A stretch of 59,135 bases of DNA from Methanolacinia sp964465295 (GCA_964465295.1 CAYXKC010000004.1:1-59135), one strand, 5' to 3'; shown: positions 42,374 through 51,577, numbered from the stretch's first letter. Notes: generated by a model from the letters alone, not told the origin. Made by a program: numbers and translations.

Positions 42374-42856
42374 ATGGCAGAAAAAAAAGTAAAGCTCGAG
42401 ACGAATCTTGGCGACATAGTGATAAAATTATACGACGATATGCCTGTAACAGCAGGGAATTTCGAGAAGCTTGTCTCAGAAGGTTTTTATGACGGAATCA
42501 TATTCCACAGGGTGATAAGGAACTTCATGGTTCAGGTCGGATGCCCCAACGGAACAGGAACCGGCGGCCCGGGTTATAATATAAAAGACGAGTTCGTAAA
42601 GGGCCATCCGAATCTTCGTGGAACGCTCTCGATGGCGAACACCGGAATGCCCGATACGGGCGGAAGCCAGTTCTTCATCAACCTGGTGGACAATACATAT
42701 CTCGACTGGGACAATCCCCAGACACCCTCAAAGCACCCTGTCTTCGGCGAAGTGGTCGAGGGAATGGATGTAGTCGACAGGATTGCTATGCAGCCTGTGG
42801 ACAGGATGGATAAGCCGAGGAACGAGACGAAGATAATAAAAGCTACCGTTCTCTAA
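42374..42856 (+). CDS. Cyclophilin-type peptidyl-prolyl isomerase
   Basis: A 160-residue cytoplasmic isomerase. FHRVIRNFMVQVGCPNGTGTGGPGYNIKDEF, RGTLSMANTGMPDTGGSQFFINL, and HPVFGEVVEGMDVVDRI are the cyclophilin signatures; the catalytic Arg is in FHRVI and the substrate-binding FxFI in SQFFI. AGGAGAAG precedes ATG 42374. Length is typical of archaeal/bacterial PpiB. Ends 14 bases past the start of the convergent 43 kb gene's stop, so the two 3' ends overlap. Confidence 0.95.
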   Translation: MAEKKVKLETNLGDIVIKLYDDMPVTAGNFEKLVSEGFYDGIIFHRVIRNFMVQVGCPNGTGTGGPGYNIKDEFVKGHPNLRGTLSMANTGMPDTGGSQFFINLVDNTYLDWDNPQTPSKHPVFGEVVEGMDVVDRIAMQPVDRMDKPRNETKIIKATVL

Positions 42857-43367
42857 TCCCCGGATTATTCTTTTTTAAAATTATTAAGACCCCCTGGCAG
42901 ATTACACCTGCAAGAAGGGAGATGAGAAGCAGTGCGGAAAAGGCCGCGAGCATCGCCCCCGGACCAGGGAGAGTGATTCCCGAAAGCCCGGCGGCCATTA
43001 CGAACATCCCGGCGATCATGCTGCCCGAGAATACGGAAAATACAGGGGAAAAACTCTCTTCGCCTTTTTTATTCATCTCGGAATAGACTGCAAGGGCTGA
43101 AGCGGCACCGGCGGGTGAAGCGACAAGTCCTGCAACAGCAGAGGCTGTGGTTCCGGCAAAAGGGATGAACAGGACTCCTGCTGTAAATCCGGCGATAAGG
43201 GCGGATTTATATTCCCCGGCCGCTGCAACTGCCGCAATGCATGCAAATGCCGGAAGAACAGCCGGAGCGTCCCCTGCGATGAGGAAATTAACGGCGGCCT
43301 GCACCGCCAGTCCTGCAGTAATGATCCCGGCGAATATCTTTATCTTATCCATATTCATTGCAACCAT
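42843..43367 (-). CDS. Small integral membrane protein, unknown
   Basis: A 174-residue, Ala/Gly-rich protein with about four to five hydrophobic segments (IFAGIITAGLAVQAAVNFLI; AALIAGFTAGVLFIPFAG). It resembles small uncharacterised archaeal membrane proteins. The start could be 43367 or 43352; a GGA lies before both. It begins 8 bases after the upstream gene's stop, and is probably co-transcribed with it. The last bases overlap the cyclophilin gene's end on the other strand. Confidence 0.75.
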   Translation of the reverse strand: MVAMNMDKIKIFAGIITAGLAVQAAVNFLIAGDAPAVLPAFACIAAVAAAGEYKSALIAGFTAGVLFIPFAGTTASAVAGLVASPAGAASALAVYSEMNKKGEESFSPVFSVFSGSMIAGMFVMAAGLSGITLPGPGAMLAAFSALLLISLLAGVICQGVLIILKKNNPGIRER

Positions 43368-43375
43368 TCCGTCTT

Positions 43376-44308
43376 TCAGGCCGGCCTGAAGCGGTTGCCC
43401 TTGGTTTTTATCAGGTCCATCTTCTTCATCTCGCCGAGCATATCCTTCAGGAACTTTTCATCCAGGTCGAAGCGAAACTCGTCGTTTGTGTCTTCGACAG
43501 TGAATTTGATGTTCTTCATATCTAAAAAGAGTTCGTCGAATGACGGTCTGTCGCTCTCCTTTAAGTAATCTACAATCTTTTCGGCTAGCAGGTATTTGAT
43601 GTACCCGTTCTCCCTGAGCCTCCAGACAGAATCCTCATCTATATCATATTTCTCCAGTATCTCATCGATCATCTCCGGTTCGGCGGCGATTGAAAATTCA
43701 GGCGGAAGTGTGACATGCGTCTCTGTTCCGGACATTATGTTTATTATTGTGTTGATATTGAAACCTGTTCTCTTCTCAGGCGAAGAAGCCTCAAGCATCA
43801 TATCTGAGGGCACCGCAGTTATAATATCCCCGGGCCCGGCAGTATCTTTAAGCAGCCATCCGCCATCCGCCTCTTCCAGGAGGCCGTTTTCATTCAGCAG
43901 ATGGAATATGGTCCGCATCCCACCTGACTGGCCTTCATCCTCTTCGTCAGCGTCTTTCCATCCGCCGCATCCTTCAAAACCCGGAAGATCCGATATGCGG
44001 TCTCCCGGAGATGCCGAACCGAAGAATCCTGAGAGCATCTCTTTCCTTAGAGAAAGTTCGTCGATTATCTCGGAATACATCTCGGACATAAGTGCCTGGA
44101 CATCGGTTTTATCACCGGCATCTTCGTATTTTTTCTTCTCTTCGCCAAAGAGGGAGAGGAAATCGTCGATCCTGCCGGTGCAGATCGTCTCCTTTACCAG
44201 GGTGCTGATTCTCCGGCTCTTCGCCTTGAATCCGGATTTTTTCAGCTTTGATGTGAATTCATCCGCGTGGTCGGGGTTATAGAAAATAATCGTTTCTTCG
44301 AAGGTCAT
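43376..44308 (-). CDS. Uncharacterised acidic methanogen protein
   Basis: A 310-residue soluble, acidic, helix-rich protein. The N-terminus TIIFYNPDHADEFTSKLKKSGFKAKSRRIS has a pattern like a small α/β fold. Later parts (EEKKKYEDAGDKTDVQALMSEMYSEIIDEL) are coiled-coil-like. The end MLGEMKKMDLIKTKGNRFRPA may be a small winged helix. No domain is recognised and no catalytic motif is seen. It is upstream of the small membrane gene. Confidence 0.75.
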   Translation of the reverse strand: MTFEETIIFYNPDHADEFTSKLKKSGFKAKSRRISTLVKETICTGRIDDFLSLFGEEKKKYEDAGDKTDVQALMSEMYSEIIDELSLRKEMLSGFFGSASPGDRISDLPGFEGCGGWKDADEEDEGQSGGMRTIFHLLNENGLLEEADGGWLLKDTAGPGDIITAVPSDMMLEASSPEKRTGFNINTIINIMSGTETHVTLPPEFSIAAEPEMIDEILEKYDIDEDSVWRLRENGYIKYLLAEKIVDYLKESDRPSFDELFLDMKNIKFTVEDTNDEFRFDLDEKFLKDMLGEMKKMDLIKTKGNRFRPA

Positions 44309-44356
44309 TCTATCTTATAGATAGAAAAGCCTGCATCTTAAATAAATGCTAACGCT

Positions 44357-44812
44357 TTATTCCGGCCCGGCGGTACAGTAAACTCCTTTATCGGTTTTTA
44401 CAAGGTCTATCCCGGATTCGGCCATCACCCTGCCTGAACTGTTCTCTATCGCCCTTACCGTGACATGCACCGTCCCCGGGAGTTCGTCTTCCTCCGGCGT
44501 GTAGCCGCCCCTCCACATATATGTCCACCAGACAGTGCCGTCTGTTGTGCACGGCGAATCGCATGTGATTATCTCAGGCGTCCAGAGTACAAAACCGCCG
44601 TAGTCCGCCGACCACTCGAAAGTCACATCCTCTTCTCCGTAATACACTGCAGTAAGGCCGATCCCCACGGCAGATGACATGTAAGATGTCCAGCATTCAT
44701 TCACGGGGACGATCTCCACCTTTCCTGAATCTTCAGATAAACATCCCCCGGCAGCAGCGGCAAACACGAAAAGGAAGAATGCAGCTGCAGTCAGACTTTG
44801 CACATTCTGCAT
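44357..44812 (-). CDS. Small lipoprotein
   Basis: A 151-residue exported protein. The signal sequence ends in AAAGGC (Cys about residue 24). The mature part is β-rich with paired Cys (ITCDSPCTTD) and several Trp (WTYMWRGGYTPEEDE). It may be an immunoglobulin-like fold (VHVTVRAIENSSGRVMAESGI). Function unknown. Its start faces the polymerase DP1 gene. Confidence 0.72.
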   Translation of the reverse strand: MQNVQSLTAAAFFLFVFAAAAGGCLSEDSGKVEIVPVNECWTSYMSSAVGIGLTAVYYGEEDVTFEWSADYGGFVLWTPEIITCDSPCTTDGTVWWTYMWRGGYTPEEDELPGTVHVTVRAIENSSGRVMAESGIDLVKTDKGVYCTAGPE

Positions 44813-44918
44813 ATATCGTAATATCGTTGTCCTGCTCTTTTACCTTATGCAGGACCCCCGGGGATCGGCAATCATTTCTGTCAACTTTTTTTTGTTTAAG
44901 GTTCAACCAGAATATAGA

Positions 44919-46415
44919 ATGAAGGGGATAAGGGACGAGATTATATCGAAGTTTCTTGAGGCCGACCTGCAGGTTCACCCCGAGGTTGTCCTCTATCTCC
45001 TTGAATCCGACGATCCGGGTCTTATCGACGAGGTTATTGCAAACGTTCCCCCTGAGGCGTTCGTGGCGCTTCCGGCACATATCCCCGGCTTCAGGCTTGA
45101 AGGTTACGAGCCGGCAAGGCCCAGGCTGAAGGTCGATCTCCCGGAGCCGGAAACCCCCCCTTCGCCTCCACCGGGCAGGGCCGAGACCGATGGCGAGCGC
45201 TTCATGCCCGAAGGCGATGTCGATGTAGTATACGGCATGCCCGCACCGGGCAACGGCGGGGTGGACTTCAACGATTTTGTATTCTATTTCAGGGACAGGT
45301 ACGAAAAGCTTGCAAAATATCTCAGGAAGAGAGGCGAGGCGATCCCGATCTCGGCACTTACCCAGACCGACCGCTACAGGCAGGACGAGGTCTCGATAAT
45401 CGGGATGGTATCCGATCTCAGGAACACATCCAAAGGCCACAGGATGGCCGCACTCGAGGACCCGACGGACTCGATAAACGTCCTCTTCAACAATAAGCGT
45501 GAGGTCTTCGTGGAAGCCGAGAAGCTGATCCCCGACGAGGTCATCATGGTCAAGGGCAAACTGTCATCAGATGGAAACCTCTTCTTCGCCGATACGATGA
45601 TGCGCCCCGACATCCCGGTCAACAATGCGCCTTTTAAGAGCAGAACCCCCGGAAAGGCAGTATTCATATCCGATGTCCATGTTGGAAGCGACACCTTCCT
45701 CTCAGAAGAATGGGAGCGGTTTTCAGTATGGCTGCACGAATCGGATGCAAAATATCTCCTTATTGCAGGGGATCTCGTTGACGGCATCGGGATATACCCG
45801 GACCAGGACAAGGAGCTTACCATCGCGGATATAGACCGGCAGTACGAGGAGTTCGGCCGGATGATCTCCGCCCTTCCCCGACACATACAGATCATCATCT
45901 CCCCAGGAAACCACGACGCGATCAGGGGATCGGAGCCCCAGCCGGCACTCCCGGAGAGGTTCTCGAAATATCTCCCGGAAAATGTCGTGCTGGTCGAAAA
46001 CCCGGCATTCATCCGGCTCCAGGGCGTTGGCATCCTGATGTATCACGGGAGAAGCTACGACGACCTGATATCGATGATACCGGGGGCGTCCTATACGAAG
46101 CCGGATGAGATGATGGTCGAGATGCTGAAGAGGAGGCATCTTGCCTGCACTTACGGGATGAGAACCCCGATCCTTGCGGCAAAGGAGGACTGCCTCGTAA
46201 TCGATCCCGTTCCCGAGATCCTTCATACGGGCCACGTTCATATATGCGGTGCGGTGAACTACCGGGGTGTTTTGTGCCTCAATACGGGAACATGGCAGTC
46301 GCAGACCTCTTTCCAGAAGCAGATGAACATCCAGCCAACCCCGGCACGGGCGATGGTCGTCGATCTCCAGACGCTCGAGCCCCAGATCTTCGATTTTTCG
46401 GGCGAGACCAAATAG
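44919..46415 (+). CDS. polB: DNA polymerase II (PolD) small subunit DP1
   Basis: A 498-residue subunit of the archaeal replicative polymerase D with 3'-5' exonuclease activity. Order: N-terminal helical region (KGIRDEIISKFLEADLQVHP), Pro-rich linker (~75-90), OB fold (~155-230: VSIIGMVSDLRNTSKGHRMAALEDPT), then calcineurin-like nuclease with FISDVHVGSD (252-258), AGDLVDG (283-289), SPGNHDAIR (328-336) and HTGHVHICG. All metal ligands are present. ATG 44919 fits the usual N-terminus; the longer frame has no support. The large subunit DP2 is not in the window. Confidence 0.93.
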   Translation: MKGIRDEIISKFLEADLQVHPEVVLYLLESDDPGLIDEVIANVPPEAFVALPAHIPGFRLEGYEPARPRLKVDLPEPETPPSPPPGRAETDGERFMPEGDVDVVYGMPAPGNGGVDFNDFVFYFRDRYEKLAKYLRKRGEAIPISALTQTDRYRQDEVSIIGMVSDLRNTSKGHRMAALEDPTDSINVLFNNKREVFVEAEKLIPDEVIMVKGKLSSDGNLFFADTMMRPDIPVNNAPFKSRTPGKAVFISDVHVGSDTFLSEEWERFSVWLHESDAKYLLIAGDLVDGIGIYPDQDKELTIADIDRQYEEFGRMISALPRHIQIIISPGNHDAIRGSEPQPALPERFSKYLPENVVLVENPAFIRLQGVGILMYHGRSYDDLISMIPGASYTKPDEMMVEMLKRRHLACTYGMRTPILAAKEDCLVIDPVPEILHTGHVHICGAVNYRGVLCLNTGTWQSQTSFQKQMNIQPTPARAMVVDLQTLEPQIFDFSGETK

Positions 46416-46507
46416 GGGAAAAGATTGAAATCAGGGTTTTTTATAGACCCTTCATCTTTTATCGTTTTTTATTAAGAATATTATCTTCCGGTGATACCTC
46501 TATCACA

Positions 46508-47545
46508 CTACCTCACATCGATCCTCATGAACTTCACGTACGCAATCCCGAAGAAGATCACCGGGATAAGAATGAGTGCGATGATATTTACGAACATTCC
46601 TGACAGGAGCCCGGGGATGTCCACCCCTGCTTCGGCATCTCCCGTCGCCTGCCCGTACATCAGGCCCGCCGCCGCCGGGTTGGTGATGCTTGTCGTGATC
46701 TTCTGGTAATTGCCTCCCGGGGAGAAGAACGATATGGTCTGCATGAATGCCATCCGCAGTTCGGAGTATTCCCTGATCTTCTGCTGATACTGCTCCAGCT
46801 CTTTTGCGACGGCCTCGCTCTGCAGAGACTGGTCTTTCAGGATATCCGGCATCTCCGGCTGCGATCCCACGACGATATCCGTTACTGCAGGCGTCATCAG
46901 GACGATCGAGATCAGGCCCGAGAAGATCGTGTATATGACCATGGTGTAGATGAGCGCCTTTCCGCTGTCTTCGGTGATCGCCGACATGCAGATGGCAACG
47001 GCGAAGTACGAGAATATAAAGAGAAATGAAAATCCGCAGAAGAGTATGATCAGCAGGATCTCGGTTGGATTAGGCACAATACTGAACACGAGCAGGGTCG
47101 CGAACGATATGACGAGGACTACCGCGAATGCGAGGAAGAGTGCCGCAATAGCCCCGAGAGCCTTTCCGTTGATGACTTCGTCGCGGTATACTGGGTGGGC
47201 GAGGAGTATCTTTAACGACTTGTTCTCCCGCTCCTTTGAGATAAGATCGAAACCCATCGCGATTGCAAGTATAACTCCTATCATGTAGAACGGCGTGGTC
47301 ATGGAATTGAAAACCAGAAGAACGGAAGGCATCAGGACAGTTTCCGTTTTTAAATCCCCGACACCGATTATGACCGTCTGGTCATCGTTGTAAGCCGCCA
47401 GTATTTCGTTATACTGTGAGACACCGCCTATAAGGCCGATAATCGCGACCATCAGGAATATGCCGAGGATCAGGAGGAACTTCCTGCTCCTTACGTGATC
47501 GAGGAACTCCTTTCTTGCAATCTCTATTACGCCCGGGTAAGACAT
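46508..47545 (-). CDS. ABC-2 type exporter permease
   Basis: A 345-residue permease of the ABC-2 class with about six membrane segments (FLLILGIFLMVAIIGLIGGVS; FYMIGVILAIAMGFDLISKERENKSLKILLAHPVYRDEVINGKA, in pieces). The ISKERENKSLKILL loop is typical. A large extracellular loop (about 190-270) is predicted. Its ATG overlaps the ATPase stop by one base (TAATG) and GGGGA precedes it, so translation is coupled. Substrate unknown. Confidence 0.9.
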   Translation of the reverse strand: MSYPGVIEIARKEFLDHVRSRKFLLILGIFLMVAIIGLIGGVSQYNEILAAYNDDQTVIIGVGDLKTETVLMPSVLLVFNSMTTPFYMIGVILAIAMGFDLISKERENKSLKILLAHPVYRDEVINGKALGAIAALFLAFAVVLVISFATLLVFSIVPNPTEILLIILFCGFSFLFIFSYFAVAICMSAITEDSGKALIYTMVIYTIFSGLISIVLMTPAVTDIVVGSQPEMPDILKDQSLQSEAVAKELEQYQQKIREYSELRMAFMQTISFFSPGGNYQKITTSITNPAAAGLMYGQATGDAEAGVDIPGLLSGMFVNIIALILIPVIFFGIAYVKFMRIDVR

Positions 47546-48480
47546 TATTCCCCGCCTCCTGCGGCTTCTTCTGCCCGATAGTAAGTGAGGAAGAGATCTT
47601 CGAGCGATTTTTCTTCCGTTTTTATCCCGTGAAGCCTTACACTTGCCCCGGAGCACTGGTCGATTATCCTGTCCATGATATCGGAGCTGCAGAACAGGGT
47701 CGCAGTCATCCGGTCGCCGGAGTAAGATGCGTTGAGGATTTCGGGGTGGACGAACTCCGGCATCGGATCGCGGGTTTCGATATGTATTGTGACTTTTGAG
47801 TCGTCAGGGTTTTCCACCTGGCGGCTCAGTTCATCGAAACTGCCCTGTGCAACAAGTTTTCCTTTTGAGAGAAGCCCGACGGAGGTGCAAACTTTGCTCA
47901 CTTCTGAGAGGATATGGGACGATACGAGTATCGTCTTTCCATCCTTTGCCACGTCTTTCACTATCCTGCGGTAGTCGGCAACTCCCTGCGGGTCGAGGTT
48001 TGCGGTCGGCTCATCAAGGATGACGACGGCCGGATCGTTTAACAGTGCGCTTGCAAGCCCGAGCCTCTGCCTCATTCCTTTCGAGTAGCCGCCGACATAT
48101 TTCGTGACTCCGTCGAGGCCCGTGAGGGAGAGGAGATCCGGGATGCATCTCCTGTATTCGGCAGACTCCATCCTGAAGAGCCGTGCAAAGTAGATGAGGT
48201 TCTCCTCCGCGTTCAGTTCAGGATAAAATCCGACATCCTCGGGCATGAAACCGATTTTATTCTTGACTTTTATCGGGTTTTTTGCCACCTCAACCCCGTC
48301 GATCAGGCACTGACCTTTTGTCGGTTCGATAAGTCCTGTAAGCATCAGGATCGTAGTGCTCTTTCCCGCACCGTTCGGGCCCAGGAGCCCGAATATCTCC
48401 CCGACCGGGATCTCGGTATTGAGATCGTCCACTGCAGGAACACCGTTATATTCCTTGGTAAGGTGGTCGAAGCGGATCAT
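47545..48480 (-). CDS. ABC exporter ATPase
   Basis: A 311-residue ATPase of the CcmA/NatA class. Walker A LLGPNGAGKST, Q-loop FMPED, signature YSKGMRQRLGLASAL, Walker B VVILDEPTANLDP, switch SSHILSE. The C-terminal ~70 residues (EIHIETRDPMPEF...) form the usual extra domain. First gene of a two-gene operon controlled by the dyad at 48545. The start at 48480 fits a 5' leader of about 60 bases. Confidence 0.92.
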   Translation of the reverse strand: MIRFDHLTKEYNGVPAVDDLNTEIPVGEIFGLLGPNGAGKSTTILMLTGLIEPTKGQCLIDGVEVAKNPIKVKNKIGFMPEDVGFYPELNAEENLIYFARLFRMESAEYRRCIPDLLSLTGLDGVTKYVGGYSKGMRQRLGLASALLNDPAVVILDEPTANLDPQGVADYRRIVKDVAKDGKTILVSSHILSEVSKVCTSVGLLSKGKLVAQGSFDELSRQVENPDDSKVTIHIETRDPMPEFVHPEILNASYSGDRMTATLFCSSDIMDRIIDQCSGASVRLHGIKTEEKSLEDLFLTYYRAEEAAGGGE

Positions 48481-48544
48481 CTGCGATCCCCCTTTTCCGG
48501 GACAGGCTTCTGCGTCCGGTTCTTTTCACAGAATATTTTCATAC

Positions 48545-48564
48545 GTCAACATATTGATGTTGAC
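48545..48564. promoter_or_regulatory. 20-bp dyad in ABC exporter promoter
   Basis: GTCAACATATTGATGTTGAC, with 8-bp arms. The TATA-like box AACATATTTATT is adjacent on its far side (reading on the minus strand), and transcription should start near the dyad. Same form as the sites at 51558 and 53144. Confidence 0.78.
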
Positions 48565-48597
48565 AACATATTTATTTTTTGGAAAAAGTGAACTGGT

Positions 48598-49644
48598 TCA
48601 ATCAGGTGTTCCGGAAATCTGCTCTTTTTTCCTGAGTTTATAGAGATCCGCAGCGGCAATTCCGGCGGTAGTAAATAGGGATGCAACAGCAGTCCACAAC
48701 CCGATAAGAAACAGGAAGCAGATCGTCGCCATCGGGACGGCATAGACCACGAAGAAGTGGTAGTCGAAATCGACGAACAGGGGAGTCATGCAGATCAGCG
48801 GTGATATGAGGGTGATTCCAAAGATAATCGCCGCGAATATCAAAAAGCAGACCATGATCTCGATCCACGTCCTCCTGAAAAACCCGGGCAGTCCTGCAAT
48901 GGTGCCCGGCAGGCTCCTCTTTTCAAGAACAATAAGGGGAATTGCGTACAGCGAAATTACCAGGAGTGGTATGGTGTACAGAATCTTTTCGATGACAGCA
49001 GTTACAGTTGCAAGAGGTAGGATCGGGACATAATAGACGAACGGGATCTCGAACATCGTTGTTCCCAAGGTTGGGTACAGGTGTGCATGCCAGGGCTGGC
49101 GGAGGATAAATGCATAAATCACCGTTGCGATGACTGCCAGGATGAGCGACCACACCGAGATCGTTTTCAGGTGCTTTTTGGTGTCTAACATCGCTTTTCT
49201 TATGGCCCCGGGCTTTTCAGGATTTTTCGACAGATCAAGGATAACTGCAGCAAAAAGGAAATTCAGGCAGAAGAAGAAGATAAACTCAACCAGAAAAGTA
49301 AGGAAAAATCCATAGTAATAGCCGAGGGACCAGTACGTGTAGCTGCCCGAACATGTCATGATGGAATACGCCTTAAAAGCCATTTCTGTGAGATACATCA
49401 ATAGCAGGGCAAGGCCTGCAAGAAGCGGGTACCACAACAGTTTTCTGTTGTTTACAAGAGTTTTGATGCTCCGGACCGCAGTTCCTGCTCCATACCCGAT
49501 CCTCTCTCCTGCGCCGTCTCCTCCTCCGCCGTGCTCTGCCGGATCATGTTCACGGGCGGGAGAAGGCTCTGTCAAAGCTGTCTGGAGGGCTCCTGTCAGC
49601 GGGCACCACGCCGCCCTCCGGTTCGGAACAGGGAATTCAGTCAT
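48598..49644 (-). CDS. Polytopic membrane protein with N-terminal WCP motif
   Basis: A 348-residue protein. The N-terminus has RRAAWCPLTGALQTA, similar in place and pattern to GWCPAKTG of the two DUF1673 proteins upstream, then a Gly/Ala-rich linker. About six membrane helices follow. It contains FLVEFIFFFCLNFLFAAVILDL and GTIAGLPGFFRRTWIEIMVC, reminiscent of DUF6159-like proteins. Its ATG overlaps the preceding stop (ATGA), so it is the fourth gene of a tightly coupled operon. Function unknown. Confidence 0.78.
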   Translation of the reverse strand: MTEFPVPNRRAAWCPLTGALQTALTEPSPAREHDPAEHGGGGDGAGERIGYGAGTAVRSIKTLVNNRKLLWYPLLAGLALLLMYLTEMAFKAYSIMTCSGSYTYWSLGYYYGFFLTFLVEFIFFFCLNFLFAAVILDLSKNPEKPGAIRKAMLDTKKHLKTISVWSLILAVIATVIYAFILRQPWHAHLYPTLGTTMFEIPFVYYVPILPLATVTAVIEKILYTIPLLVISLYAIPLIVLEKRSLPGTIAGLPGFFRRTWIEIMVCFLIFAAIIFGITLISPLICMTPLFVDFDYHFFVVYAVPMATICFLFLIGLWTAVASLFTTAGIAAADLYKLRKKEQISGTPD

Positions 49645-50375
49645 AACAATTTCTCCTGGAGTTCTGCGATATCGCCCGGACTTTTCGTGTAGATGACAAG
49701 GATTTTATTTCCTGTCGTGGTTATGTCAAGCGTTTTCGGGTAGCGGTGCCGGATGTGGGAATGATACAGGATTGAAATAAAGAAGAGCAGCATGCAAACA
49801 TAGTAGACCGAATAAACAAGGAACAGTGCCGTGCTGGTTTCGGCGGATATCCAGTCGAGGTATCTTTCGTAAATGTTCGCACTCATCAAAACCGGAAGGA
49901 CGATCAACATCATTATCACTAACCAGTGGGGCAGGGGCAGGTTTTTATCCCGGATCTCTGCAGATGCGATCGTCTCCTTCCTGATGGCGACCGGCCTGCG
50001 GAGCGGCCTGCGGATTACTATCGAATCCTTTTCGTATTCAAGAGAGGCCTTTTTGATATCGCCCGATACCAGTATGGCGCTGTAGGCGAGCAAAAGACAG
50101 CAGACGAAAAATCCTGCCAGAATGGGGGCCATGATATATGCCAGGACGGTAAGGAGAACAAATGCTGTAACCGCCGTTATAAAAAGGATGAAATAAACGG
50201 GCTTCCTTCCTGTCGAGGCATAATCTACGATCATGCCGGTGATAACCCTGTCCGGGCTACCGGGGTAATGTGCCGGTTTCGTTCCATATCCGGTTATCAT
50301 ATCCAGGGCGGTGCTCCCGGATTTTGCCGGGCACCAGCCCGTCATTTTCCTGAGATATTCCAGGAAAAATGTCAT
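49641..50375 (-). CDS. DUF1673 family membrane protein, copy 2
   Basis: A 244-residue protein of the DUF1673 family known mainly from methanogens. N-terminal LRKMTGWCPAKSGSTALD, then two membrane helices (YFILFITAVTAFVLLTVLAYI), a charged PH-like strand segment (YEKDSIVIRRPLRRPVAIRKETIASAEIRDKN) and two more helices, ending with DITTTGNKILVIYTKSPGDIAELQEKLL. Paralog of the next upstream gene (same order and ending). Overlaps neighbours by 4 bases at both ends. Function unknown. Confidence 0.83.
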   Translation of the reverse strand: MTFFLEYLRKMTGWCPAKSGSTALDMITGYGTKPAHYPGSPDRVITGMIVDYASTGRKPVYFILFITAVTAFVLLTVLAYIMAPILAGFFVCCLLLAYSAILVSGDIKKASLEYEKDSIVIRRPLRRPVAIRKETIASAEIRDKNLPLPHWLVIMMLIVLPVLMSANIYERYLDWISAETSTALFLVYSVYYVCMLLFFISILYHSHIRHRYPKTLDITTTGNKILVIYTKSPGDIAELQEKLL

Positions 50376-51112
50376 AGCAGACTCTCCTTAAATTCTGCAA
50401 GCTCTTCGTGGTTCTTCCCGTAAATCACCAGTTTCTTATTCCGGGTGGTCGTGATTACGAGGGTTTCGGGGTACCTGCGCCGGATTCGCAGGGAATTGTA
50501 GATCGCAAGGAAAAAAACCGTGATGCTGATAAAGTATCCCAGGTACATGGCGAATCCCGGTGTGGAGGTGACACCCGATACCCAGCTCAGGTAACGGTCG
50601 TATATGCCCGTTATGGAATATACCGGGATCAGTACGAGTGAAAATATCGTCATGAACCAGTAAACCACAGGTCGGTGGTTGTCATGCATCTCCACGGCCG
50701 AGATCTCTTCCTTCTGGATGTTCACGGGCCTGAATACCGGCCTGTATATTATTATATTTTCGCGATCGGTTTCAATCCGCGTCTTTTTCAGGTCGCTGTA
50801 TGCCAGTATGAATGCCGCCGCGAACAGGAAGCAGAAGAGGGCTATGGCGTCGGCCCCGATAAAGAAGAGGCTGACGAATTTGAGGCCGAAGACGATTGCC
50901 GCTATCCCGGCGCCGAACATCAACAGGTTCAGGAGGGACGATCCCGACGAGCCGTAATCGACTGTTCTTTTATTGCCGGTTCTTTCAGGGCCGCCGGGGG
51001 ACTGCCCATGTACGGCTTTGTATTCTTGATTTTTGCCCGGGGCCGCCATTCCCGTCTTCGCCGGACACCAGCCCATCCATTTGTGGATTGTCTCCGATAT
51101 CCGTATCGTCAT
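50372..51112 (-). CDS. DUF1673 family membrane protein, copy 1
   Basis: A 246-residue protein, paralog of the gene downstream: KWMGWCPAKTG N-terminus, two membrane helices, strand segment TDRENIIIYRPVFRPVNIQKEEISAVEMHDNH, two helices, and TTTRNKKLVIYGKNHEELAEFKESLL at the end. The strand segment with basic residues looks like a membrane-embedded PH-like domain. Its start overlaps the HTH gene's stop. Function unknown; likely made in fixed proportion to the regulator. Confidence 0.83.
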   Translation of the reverse strand: MTIRISETIHKWMGWCPAKTGMAAPGKNQEYKAVHGQSPGGPERTGNKRTVDYGSSGSSLLNLLMFGAGIAAIVFGLKFVSLFFIGADAIALFCFLFAAAFILAYSDLKKTRIETDRENIIIYRPVFRPVNIQKEEISAVEMHDNHRPVVYWFMTIFSLVLIPVYSITGIYDRYLSWVSGVTSTPGFAMYLGYFISITVFFLAIYNSLRIRRRYPETLVITTTRNKKLVIYGKNHEELAEFKESLL

Positions 51113-51555
51113 ACTATCGCCCTCACTTTTTCAAAGAGCTCGTCGGCCATCCTTGTCGGGTCGTCGGTTTTCTCTATTTTGACGCCGAGCTCTCCGGCAT
51201 AATCCCAGAGAAGCTCGATGCATTCTTTATACCGCTCGCAGTTCTCGCAGTCACCTTCGTGCTCGAACCATACCTGGACCCCGTGCTTTTCGGATACGAA
51301 TATAATTGCGGCGGTTTTGAACGGTATCGACCGGCCGATGAGGACCCCGCGTTCCGGATTGATTTTTTCGACAGAGATGCTGTTCGCCTTAGCCATATCC
51401 CGGAGGATGGTCTCAATCCTTTCGTTCATGAGAATTAATGCACGGGAGACAGCCTGCCGGGATATCCCCAGCTCTTTTGCAATCGCTATATTGGCCATGC
51501 CGCCCCGTCGCATCGCCCAGAAAGTAAACTGCTTTTCATCCGTTGGCAGGAACAT
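51109..51555 (-). CDS. HTH regulator of the DUF1673 operon
   Basis: A 148-residue regulator. The N-terminal HTH reads FWAMRRGGMANIAIAKELGISRQAVSRALILMNERIE (in pieces), Tfx-like. The C-terminal part has a four-residue Cys cluster, HEGDCENCERYKECIELL, that could bind a metal or sense redox (Cys-x2-Cys-x5-Cys). FVSEKHGVQVWFEHEG is conserved in methanogen relatives. The first gene of the operon; its ATG is preceded by the dyad at 51558 with only 2 bases between, so the transcript is leaderless and the protein probably represses itself. Confidence 0.87.
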   Translation of the reverse strand: MFLPTDEKQFTFWAMRRGGMANIAIAKELGISRQAVSRALILMNERIETILRDMAKANSISVEKINPERGVLIGRSIPFKTAAIIFVSEKHGVQVWFEHEGDCENCERYKECIELLWDYAGELGVKIEKTDDPTRMADELFEKVRAIV

Positions 51556-51557
51556 GA

Positions 51558-51577
51558 GTCAACATTTGTTTGTTGAC
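51558..51577. promoter_or_regulatory. 20-bp dyad in regulator promoter
   Basis: GTCAACATTTGTTTGTTGAC, 7-bp arms. It lies 2 bases before the start codon, with TATA box AATATATATTTT (51579-51590) on its far side. Same form as the sites at 48545 and 53144; likely target of the HTH protein encoded just beside it. Confidence 0.8.
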
